From: Actinomycetota bacterium
GTDB taxonomy: Bacteria; Actinomycetota; Actinomycetes; S36-B12; UBA5976
Assembly (NCBI GenBank): GCA_016870945.1
Contig: VGAH01000016.1
Span: 1 to 15,368 of the forward strand
Reading direction: 5' to 3'
DNA length: 15,368 nucleotides
This document shows positions 6,093-12,120 of the stretch, piece by piece. The notes beneath the pieces were generated by a model. The model made no database searches. It saw nothing but the letters and a program-made list of their open reading frames with translations, and was not told the origin of the DNA. The translations under genes and the position numbers were made by a program. Each line of letters opens with the position of its first letter. Positions within the stretch are counted from its first letter, which is position 1.

Positions 6093-6653
6093 GTGACGCA
6101 CCCGCCCGACGACGCCACAATGCCTGAGCGTCACCCGAATGCCCCTGCCGCTGGTACGCGGATTCCGCCGCATTACGTCAAGTGTTTTGGTTGTGGCCCA
6201 AACCAAGATTCGGGTTTAAAGATGGTTGCGACCCTCGGTGGGGGTTTGACGGTTTTCTCTGAATTCGTCGTGACGATCGAACACCAAGGAGCACCTGGCT
6301 TGGCTCACGGTGGCCTGCTCGCTTGCGCTTTCGACGAAGCCCTCGGTGCGTTGAACTATCTGTTGCAACAACCGGCGGTAACTGCACGGCTTGAATGCGA
6401 CTTTAGACGCCCCGTACCAGTCGGTGAAAAGTTGGTCATCGAGGCACACATAACGGGGCAGCAGGGCAGAAAGATCTACGGCAGGGCATCCGGACACCTA
6501 AACGAACTAAACGGGCCAGTCGCGGTCGAAGCAACGTCTCTCTACATTCAGGTGCCAATAGCTCATTTCGGACAGTTCGGTAGGGCAGAAGACGTTGAGT
6601 GGGCCCGGGCTGACAGAAGCCGCATGCCTCGCACCTACGACATCAACCCATGA
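6093..6653 (+). CDS. PaaI-like hotdog-fold thioesterase
   Basis: Probable acyl-CoA thioesterase of the PaaI/4HBT hotdog superfamily, 186 residues from GTG 6093. An N-terminal KCFGCGPNQDSGLKM segment (Cys31, Cys34) is typical of a subgroup with CFGCG. The hotdog core has GLAHGGLLACAFDEALG, with His72-Gly73-Gly74 at the start of the central helix, and the strand text ARLECDFRRPVPVGEKL. The substrate is unknown. The open frame continues upstream to 5970, but that stretch lies over the DUF3093 gene and has no family similarity; ATG 6120 is a second candidate. The stop overlaps the dut start as ATGA, so the two are coupled. I do not recall a thioesterase at this position in Mycobacterium, so it may be a lineage-specific insertion. 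Confidence 0.85.
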   Translation: MTHPPDDATMPERHPNAPAAGTRIPPHYVKCFGCGPNQDSGLKMVATLGGGLTVFSEFVVTIEHQGAPGLAHGGLLACAFDEALGALNYLLQQPAVTARLECDFRRPVPVGEKLVIEAHITGQQGRKIYGRASGHLNELNGPVAVEATSLYIQVPIAHFGQFGRAEDVEWARADRSRMPRTYDINP

Positions 6654-7108
6654 GTGAGTCGCACGTGGTTGAAGTTTTGGTTACGCGGCTAGATGCGGAT
6701 GCGCAATTGCCAATCAAGGCTCACCCCGGTGATGCGGGTTTTGATCTCTGCAGCGTTGTTGACGTTCATATTCCACCACTTGGACGAGCTGTGATACCCG
6801 TTGGTTTGTCCATCGCGCTACCACCCGGATACGTCGGACTTGTTCACCCGCGTTCTGGTTTGGCAAAGCGCTATGGCTTAACACTTACCAATTCACCCGG
6901 AACTATTGATGCGGGTTATCGTGGTCCGATTGAGGTCTTGGCCATAAATCATGATCCAGAACAAGGGGTATCGATTTCTAAAGGTGAGCGCATCGCGCAG
7001 CTCTTGATACAAAGCTTGCCGCAAGTGAGGTGGCACGAAGTTAAAGATTTGCCAGATACCCACCGAGGCTCCGGCGGGTTCGGCTCGACTGGAAGGGCAT
7101 CAATTTGA
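6650..7108 (+). CDS. dut: dUTP diphosphatase
   Basis: Trimeric dUTPase: hydrolyses dUTP to dUMP and pyrophosphate, keeping uracil out of DNA and feeding thymidylate synthesis. The 152-residue product has all five motifs: AGFDL (29-33), PRSGLA (67-72), GTIDAGYRGPIEV (84-96) with catalytic Asp87 and base-stacking Tyr90, RIAQLLI (114-120), and the C-terminal P-loop-like RGSGGFGSTG (139-148). Length is normal. The ATG overlaps the thioesterase stop (ATGA) without its own Shine-Dalgarno, and its TGA overlaps the TTG of the next gene. It is the second gene of a five-gene operon. Confidence 0.97.
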   Translation: MSESHVVEVLVTRLDADAQLPIKAHPGDAGFDLCSVVDVHIPPLGRAVIPVGLSIALPPGYVGLVHPRSGLAKRYGLTLTNSPGTIDAGYRGPIEVLAINHDPEQGVSISKGERIAQLLIQSLPQVRWHEVKDLPDTHRGSGGFGSTGRASI

Positions 7109-7746
7109 TTCTGGGGCGCATTCGCGAGATGACGAAAGGTCAACCCACACCAGGTGCGGAAGCAGAGTCGCAACCTGACGATGAGTCAGCGTCGAACAAG
7201 ACGGCACCGGCCCAACTCTCGAATAGGCCTAATGGGCCCTGGGACGAAAGCGAAGTTGATTCAAGCGTCGAGCTCATCGATTTCGGTTCCATTCGATTAA
7301 GACCTAAGGCGGGTGTTGAAGTAAGAGTCGAGGTGCACCAAGAGTCGGGTCAGGTTTCTCGCCTGGTAGCTGCAACCAATGAAGCGAGCGTTTTTTTACA
7401 ACCATTCGCCACACCAAAGTCGCGACCAATGTGGCCAGAACTTAGTAAGAAGATAATCCAGCAAGCAAAAGACGCCGGCCAAACAACCCAAGAACTTGAC
7501 GGCGAATTCGGTGTCGAACTTTTGATAAGTGACGGCACGCGTTGGGTCGGCATAGATGGCCCGCGATGGCTATTGCGCTGCATCTACACCGGGCCTGCTC
7601 AAAAACAGGGTGGCGCACCTTTGCTAGAAAGTTTTGTACGTGAGTCCGTGGTGGTCAGGGGCGATTTGCCTTGGCCTCCTGGTGACGGTCTGCCAATAAA
7701 GATGCCTGAAGGAACAACCAACGTCGCGAATACAACTGCCTCGTGA
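7105..7746 (+). CDS. DUF3710 domain-containing protein
   Basis: Conserved actinobacterial protein of unknown function, 213 residues, normally encoded directly after dut. A charged, probably disordered N-terminus (residues 1-45) precedes the domain, which shows GSIRLRPKAGVEVRVEV, FLQPFATPKSRPMWPEL, ELLISDGTRWVGIDGPRWLLRCIYTGPA and RESVVVRGDLPWPPGDGLPI. The GVDGPRW-like and VVRG segments are what I recognise as DUF3710. No membrane segment is seen. The start is TTG 7105 (TTGA overlap with the dut stop), supported by GGAAGGG at 7091-7097 with a 7-nt spacer; ATG 7129 is the alternative. Its stop overlaps the next gene as GTGA. Confidence 0.92.
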   Translation: MILGRIREMTKGQPTPGAEAESQPDDESASNKTAPAQLSNRPNGPWDESEVDSSVELIDFGSIRLRPKAGVEVRVEVHQESGQVSRLVAATNEASVFLQPFATPKSRPMWPELSKKIIQQAKDAGQTTQELDGEFGVELLISDGTRWVGIDGPRWLLRCIYTGPAQKQGGAPLLESFVRESVVVRGDLPWPPGDGLPIKMPEGTTNVANTTAS

Positions 7747-8096
7747 GCTTTTCATCTTGGTGGCAGGGCCTCATGAAATCGAATCAAGAACTAGACGCCG
7801 AAGAGTTAATGGCCGAGTCGGCAGAAACCGGCGCCGACCCCGTCCAAGAAATTTCTAGGGGCGAGTTAGCTCACGTGCGCGGCGTCATCAAATCCGTGAT
7901 TTTGCGCCCAGAAGGTGCCACACCGGTCTTTCAGGCCGACGTATTCGACGGCACGGGCACGATCTTGGTCTCTTGGTTAGGTAGACGAGCGGTGCGAGGG
8001 ATTACCCCGGGGCGACACATCGACATTCGTGGACGAGTGACAGAGGCCGACGGTAAGCGCGAGATTTGTAATCCGGAGTACCAACTAATTGGCTAA
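7743..8096 (+). CDS. OB-fold nucleic-acid-binding domain protein
   Basis: Small protein of 117 residues with one OB-fold, orthologous in position and text to M. tuberculosis Rv2694c. After LDAEELMAESAETGADPV come ELAHVRGVIKSVILRP, FQADVFDGTGTILVSWLGRRAVRGITPGRHIDIRGRVTEADGKREICNPEYQL. The strands flanking DGTG and the GRV turn resemble OB-folds of RecG/tRNA-synthetase type, so single-stranded DNA or RNA binding is likely but not shown. The GTG start overlaps the DUF3710 stop (GTGA). Its 3' end overlaps the next gene by 8 nt. Confidence 0.88.
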   Translation: MSFSSWWQGLMKSNQELDAEELMAESAETGADPVQEISRGELAHVRGVIKSVILRPEGATPVFQADVFDGTGTILVSWLGRRAVRGITPGRHIDIRGRVTEADGKREICNPEYQLIG

Positions 8097-8757
8097 GAGC
8101 ACCCCGCCGAAAGATTCTAAGAGCGAAGACACCGCGACCATAATCACCAAAGCCGTCGGTGGCGTTCGCGGACTCGTTGACTCGACTCTGCCGGCCTTGG
8201 TGTTCTTGATTTGGTGGACTATCACCAAAGACGTGGCAGGTGCCAGCATCGCGGCTTTGGGTGTTGGCGGAGTCATCGCAATTTGGCGACTGATCCGCAA
8301 AGAACCCATGACCCAGGTTCTTTCTGGCTTCTTCGGGGTGGGCATTGCTGCATTCATTGCCTGGCGAAGCGGCAACGCTGCGAACTATTTCTTGCCAGGC
8401 TTGTTGATCAATATTGGATATCTGGTGGCCTTCTTGACGGCCAATCTGTTGCGTCGCCCGTTGGCGGGTTATTTGGTCGGGGTCTTTTTCGGCAATAAAT
8501 ATGAGTTAGCGCGTGATTGGCGATCTCACGTTTCAGTTCGTCGGGGGTGTGAGGCCGTCGGTTGGGTTTGGGTCAGTGTCTTTGCTTCGAGAATCCTCGT
8601 TCAGGGCTCGTTGTACTTAGCAGATGACGTTGAGCTCTTAGGTGTTGCACGAGTGGCCATGGGTTGGCCGTTGTTCTTACTGGCAATGTGGTTGAGCTAT
8701 CGAATCTTGGCACCCAGAGTGCGGGGACAAATCAAATCAAGCGAGAATCTTGGTTAG
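8089..8757 (+). CDS. DUF3159 family membrane protein
   Basis: Polytopic actinobacterial membrane protein of unknown function, 222 residues. A short charged N-terminus is followed by GGVRGLVDSTLPALVFLIWW, then about six hydrophobic segments near residues 37-57, 58-72, 80-96, 103-121, 152-170 and 185-203. Polar signatures include RPLAGYLVGVFFG and LARDWRSHVSVRRGCEAVGWVW. The start is TTG 8089, inside the end of the OB-fold gene; GGAG at 8075-8078 is a weak, slightly distant Shine-Dalgarno. It is the last gene of the dut operon and its 3' end overlaps the convergent TrkA gene by 21 bp, so no terminator separates them. Confidence 0.9.
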   Translation: MAKSTPPKDSKSEDTATIITKAVGGVRGLVDSTLPALVFLIWWTITKDVAGASIAALGVGGVIAIWRLIRKEPMTQVLSGFFGVGIAAFIAWRSGNAANYFLPGLLINIGYLVAFLTANLLRRPLAGYLVGVFFGNKYELARDWRSHVSVRRGCEAVGWVWVSVFASRILVQGSLYLADDVELLGVARVAMGWPLFLLAMWLSYRILAPRVRGQIKSSENLG

Positions 8758-9390
8758 CTCGCCTTCTTGATCGGCTCGTGCGACGAACACGAGTTCATCG
8801 CCAGCTTCTAACGCGTCATCTTTTGACGGTGTGATTACTTGACGACTACGCAAGATTGCGACCAACGCAGTATCTGGCGGGAAGGTGATATCGCCGACTC
8901 GCATCCCAATTACCGGTGATTTTGCCGAGAGAGTCATCTCTACTAAGTCGGTTTGGGACTCTTTGAACGAGAAAAGTTTTACCAATTCGCCAACGCTAAA
9001 GGCCTCTTCAATGAGGGCCGTGAGCATTCTTGGCGTTGAGACGGCAACATCTACCCCCCAACTGTCGTCAAACAGCCATTCATTCTTCGGGTGATTGACT
9101 CTCGCCACCACCTTTGGCACAGAGAATTCGGTCTTGCCAAGTAGTGAAATGACAAGGTTGACTTTGTCGTCACCGGTCGCGGCCACTAACACGTCTGCTT
9201 CGTTTAGTTTCGCTGCCTCAAGCACGTCAACTTCACAAGCATCGCCTTCAACTGCGGTGGCGTTTTCTACCGTCAAGGGGTGAATCGACTTCGAACTCTG
9301 ATCTACCAGGGTTACCTGGTTTCCATTGGCGATTAGGTCTCGAGCTATTGCCTTGCCCACTTTGCCAGCACCGATGATTACGACCTTCAT
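8737..9390 (-). CDS. ceoC: TrkA family potassium regulatory protein (second of pair, CeoC-like)
   Basis: Cytoplasmic RCK/KTN protein that gates a potassium transporter in response to nucleotides. The 217-residue product has an RCK_N Rossmann domain with GAGKVG (7-12) and acidic Asp30 ending the second strand, the NAD(H)-binding pattern. An RCK_C domain follows at about residues 140-217 (LVEMTLSAKSPVIGMRVGDI, ALEAGDELVFVARADQEGEL), which in relatives binds ligands such as c-di-AMP. The ATG overlaps the stop of the upstream TrkA gene (ATGA), implying equal synthesis and probably a hetero-oligomer. Position opposite DUF3159 matches Rv2692 in M. tuberculosis. No TrkH/KtrB pore gene is in the window. 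Confidence 0.92.
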   Translation of the reverse strand: MKVVIIGAGKVGKAIARDLIANGNQVTLVDQSSKSIHPLTVENATAVEGDACEVDVLEAAKLNEADVLVAATGDDKVNLVISLLGKTEFSVPKVVARVNHPKNEWLFDDSWGVDVAVSTPRMLTALIEEAFSVGELVKLFSFKESQTDLVEMTLSAKSPVIGMRVGDITFPPDTALVAILRSRQVITPSKDDALEAGDELVFVARADQEGELTKILA

Positions 9391-10055
9391 GACGCCGCCT
9401 TACCGGGTGCTGTGGCGAAAGTGCGTTCTACGTGCTCGCGCCTTGTCGATTCGAACAATGCGTGTAGCAGGTCACCCTCTTGTAAGACAGTTTCACGATT
9501 AGGCAACATGCCTTTGCCGTAGCGACTTATCAAGGCGACTCTCGCACCAGATAACTCAGCAAGTTCGCCCACTTTGTGGCCTATCCAGGCTGGGTCAAGG
9601 TGCACTTCGGCTAACACGATCGAACCGCTTGGGTCACGCCACTCGTCGTCTGTGCCCAGCGGTAGCAAGCGACGAAGAATTTGGTCCGTGCTCCACGCGA
9701 CACTTGCCACCGTCGGTATGCCTAGCCGCTGATAAATGGCTGCGCGCCTGGGGTCATAAATACGAGCCACCACGTCTTTTACTCCGAACGTTTCTCGAGC
9801 AACTCTGGCAGAAACGATGTTCGAGTTATCACCGCTTGACACTGCGGCGAAGGCCGTGGCTTTTTCTATTCCCGCCGAGCACAGTGTGTCTCGATCAAAG
9901 CCAACGCCGGTGATTTTCGTGCCTGAAAAACTCGCCGGTAGGCGGTCTAGCGGTTCTTGCTTCATGTCAATGACAGCGACCGAATGGCCCATCTTGTCGA
10001 GTCGAATCGCGAGCATGCTGCCCACGCGTCCACAGCCCATGATTACGACGTGCAA
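9387..10055 (-). CDS. ceoB: TrkA family potassium regulatory protein (first of pair, CeoB-like)
   Basis: First gene of the two-gene RCK operon. The 222-residue product has the Rossmann motif GCGRVG (7-12) with Asp30 after the second strand (AVID), the RCK_N core TAFAAVSSGDNSNIVSARVAR, and an RCK_C domain from about residue 150 (HLDPAWIGHKVGELAELSGARV, VLQEGDLLHALF). The start is TTG at 10055, supported by AAGGA with a 5-nt spacer; downstream ATG codon 6 would lose the first beta strand and is rejected. The pair diverges across 50 nt from the KimA-like transporter, as Rv2691 does from Rv2690c in M. tuberculosis. This suggests the two RCK proteins regulate that transporter or are co-regulated with it. 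Confidence 0.92.
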   Translation of the reverse strand: MHVVIMGCGRVGSMLAIRLDKMGHSVAVIDMKQEPLDRLPASFSGTKITGVGFDRDTLCSAGIEKATAFAAVSSGDNSNIVSARVARETFGVKDVVARIYDPRRAAIYQRLGIPTVASVAWSTDQILRRLLPLGTDDEWRDPSGSIVLAEVHLDPAWIGHKVGELAELSGARVALISRYGKGMLPNRETVLQEGDLLHALFESTRREHVERTFATAPGKAAS

Positions 10056-10092
10056 TTGGTTCCTTAGAGGTCGAATCGAATTCGCATCACGC

Positions 10093-10098
10093 TAGCAT
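10093..10098 (+). promoter_or_regulatory. -10 hexamer of the KimA-like gene (leaderless)
   Basis: TAGCAT matches TAnnnT and ends 7 nt before the GTG start, so transcription would begin at the start codon. This leaves no room for a leader riboswitch. The overlapping AAGGA sits directly against the GTG and cannot act as a normal Shine-Dalgarno. Confidence 0.55.
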
Positions 10099-10105
10099 TC
10101 AAGGA

Positions 10106-12088
10106 GTGAGCGCATTGCGCAGCCCCGTCGACTCGGTCAAACGTTTATTGATCGGTAGGGCAATGCGAAGCGATCGCATGGGGCAACAGTTGCTGCCAAA
10201 GCGAATCGAATTACCTGTCTTTGCTTCTGACGCCCTTTCTAGTAACGCCTATGCGACCGAGCAGATATTGCTTGTCTTGGCTGTCGGGGGTCTGGCTTTC
10301 TACAGCTTCTCGGTACCAATTGCCCTTGCCGTGGTTGCCGTGATGGCCGTCGTGATCACGTCCTACCGAATAACCGTGCAGGCCTACCCGAGTGGGGGTG
10401 GTGATTTTGAAGTTGCAACCGAGAATCTCGGACGAATCCCTGGCCTAATCGTCGGAAGCGCCCTGCTAATCGATTACTCGGTCACCGTTGCCGTTTCAGT
10501 GACGGCTGCTGCCGCCAACTTGGGCTCGGGCGTTTCGTTTTTCGCAGAACACGCTTTGCTCATCTCGATTGGGTTAGCCGTCGTATTAACCACCATGAAC
10601 CTTCGCGGGGTGCGCGAATCGGGCAAGATCTTCGCCGTCCCGTCCTATGCGTTCATTTTCGCGATTTTCGCCATGGTTGTTTATGCAGCGATTCGCTATT
10701 TACTCGGTGACGAAATGGTGGCAGAAAGCGCTAGTTTCGAAATCGAACCCGAGTCGGCCTTTGTCGGGCTAGCTATCGCCTTCTTGGTCATTCGTGCTTT
10801 TTCAAGCGGCAATACAGCACTGGCCGGCATCGAAGCGATAGCCAATGGCGTGCCCGCATTCAAAGAACCAAAAGCTAAGAATGCGGCAAGAACCTTGCTC
10901 TTACTAGGTGTGATTTCTTCACTTATGTTCGTCTCGATCACGGTTTTGTCGCAACTAACGCAGGTGCGCGTCGCGCTTGACCCGTCGAACTTGATTGGCG
11001 CGCCAGAGGGTTATCAGCAAAAGACGGTAATTGCCCAGGTGTCCCAAGCTGTCTTTAGCAACTTCCCCGTGGGTGCCTTGTTCGTGACGATTGCAACCGT
11101 GTTGATCTTGGTCTTGGCTGCCAATACTGCGTTCAACGGGTTTCCGGTACTTGCGGCAGTGCTTGCCAACTTCAGGTACTTGCCAAAACAACTCACTACT
11201 CGGGGTGATCGTTTGGCGTTTTCGAACGCGATCATCATCTTGGGTCTAGGTGCCGTAGCCCTTATCTGGGCATTTGATGCCTCGGTTGAGGCTTTGATAC
11301 AGATCTACATCATCGGCGTCTTCACGTCTTTTTCGCTTGGGCAACTTGGCATGGTTCGTCACTGGAACAAGAAACTCGAGTTGGTCACCAACGATGATGA
11401 CCGACGCCGATTCAAGCGTTACCGCGCGGTGGCGGCTGTGGGCTCGGCCCTAACTGGCGTCGTGCTCGTGCTGGTTTTGATGACGAAGTTCACCCGAGGC
11501 GCATGGTTGATCGTGATTTTGATACCAACTTTGATGTTCATAATGCTAGCGATTCAGCGTCATTACAAGAAGGTCGCTACCGAGTTAGCGGTTTCAGCCG
11601 ATGAACCTTTGACTTTGCCAAGTCGGGTACACGCTCTCGTTTTGGTGTCTAAGTTGCACAGGCCAGCCTTGCAAGCTATTGCCTATGCCCGGGCCGCTAG
11701 GCCTACGGTGCTCGAGGCTGTAACCGTTGATATCTCTCCGGCTGAGACTGCTGAGTTGATTGACGAATGGGCCGAGCGCGAGATACCTGTCATCTTGCGC
11801 GTGCTTGAGTCGCCGTTTCGCGAGATGACGCGGCCGATTCTCGATTACGTCGAAAGCATCAAGACCGACAACCCCCGCGACTTGATAACGATCTACATAC
11901 CTGAATACGTCGTGGGTCACTGGTGGGAGAGCCTGTTGCACAACCAATCTGCTCTGCGCCTGAAGGCGCGGCTGTTGTTTAGCCGCGGAGTGGTGGTCGT
12001 GAGCGTCCCTTGGCAGCTTGAGTCAGCCAGCCGCGTTGTTGCCAAACCCGTACGTAGTGCCCCTGGTGCTGTGCGAAGGGGCGAATAG
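10106..12088 (+). CDS. kimA: KimA-like APC-superfamily potassium permease
   Basis: Integral membrane permease of 660 residues: about 12 helices (to roughly residue 475) plus a large cytoplasmic C-terminal domain. Often labelled amino-acid permease, but compared from memory it follows Bacillus subtilis KimA (YdaO), a proton-coupled K+ importer. Shared text includes VKRLLIG (11-17), SDALSSNAYATEQIL (41-55), AYPSGGGDF, IDYSVTVAVS (122-131), FSSGNTALAGIEAI (232-245), PAFKEPKAKNAARTL, GDRLAFSNAII and the tail LLHNQSALRLKARLLF. K+-site positions of KimA are kept at Asp42, Tyr49, Asp123, Tyr124, Thr127 and Glu243, while the position of KimA Thr230 is Ala240. GTG 10106 is set by the N-terminal match. 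It diverges from the two RCK genes. A true amino-acid substrate cannot be excluded by sequence alone. Confidence 0.88.
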   Translation: MSALRSPVDSVKRLLIGRAMRSDRMGQQLLPKRIELPVFASDALSSNAYATEQILLVLAVGGLAFYSFSVPIALAVVAVMAVVITSYRITVQAYPSGGGDFEVATENLGRIPGLIVGSALLIDYSVTVAVSVTAAAANLGSGVSFFAEHALLISIGLAVVLTTMNLRGVRESGKIFAVPSYAFIFAIFAMVVYAAIRYLLGDEMVAESASFEIEPESAFVGLAIAFLVIRAFSSGNTALAGIEAIANGVPAFKEPKAKNAARTLLLLGVISSLMFVSITVLSQLTQVRVALDPSNLIGAPEGYQQKTVIAQVSQAVFSNFPVGALFVTIATVLILVLAANTAFNGFPVLAAVLANFRYLPKQLTTRGDRLAFSNAIIILGLGAVALIWAFDASVEALIQIYIIGVFTSFSLGQLGMVRHWNKKLELVTNDDDRRRFKRYRAVAAVGSALTGVVLVLVLMTKFTRGAWLIVILIPTLMFIMLAIQRHYKKVATELAVSADEPLTLPSRVHALVLVSKLHRPALQAIAYARAARPTVLEAVTVDISPAETAELIDEWAEREIPVILRVLESPFREMTRPILDYVESIKTDNPRDLITIYIPEYVVGHWWESLLHNQSALRLKARLLFSRGVVVVSVPWQLESASRVVAKPVRSAPGAVRRGE

Positions 12089-12107
12089 CAACTTCACATT
12101 TAGCCGC

Positions 12108-12113
12108 TAACCT
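12108..12113 (+). promoter_or_regulatory. -10 hexamer of acnA (leaderless)
   Basis: TAACCT matches TAnnnT and ends 7 nt before the aconitase ATG; no Shine-Dalgarno is present in the 32-nt gap. This points to an independent leaderless acnA transcript rather than simple read-through from the permease gene. Confidence 0.5.
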
Positions 12114-12120
12114 TTAATCA

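Noticed and set aside
10106..12088. Generic amino-acid permease label
   Set aside because: The APC fold is right, but the match of helix 1, helix 3, the SSGxxAL segment and the long cytoplasmic tail to KimA makes potassium a better substrate guess.
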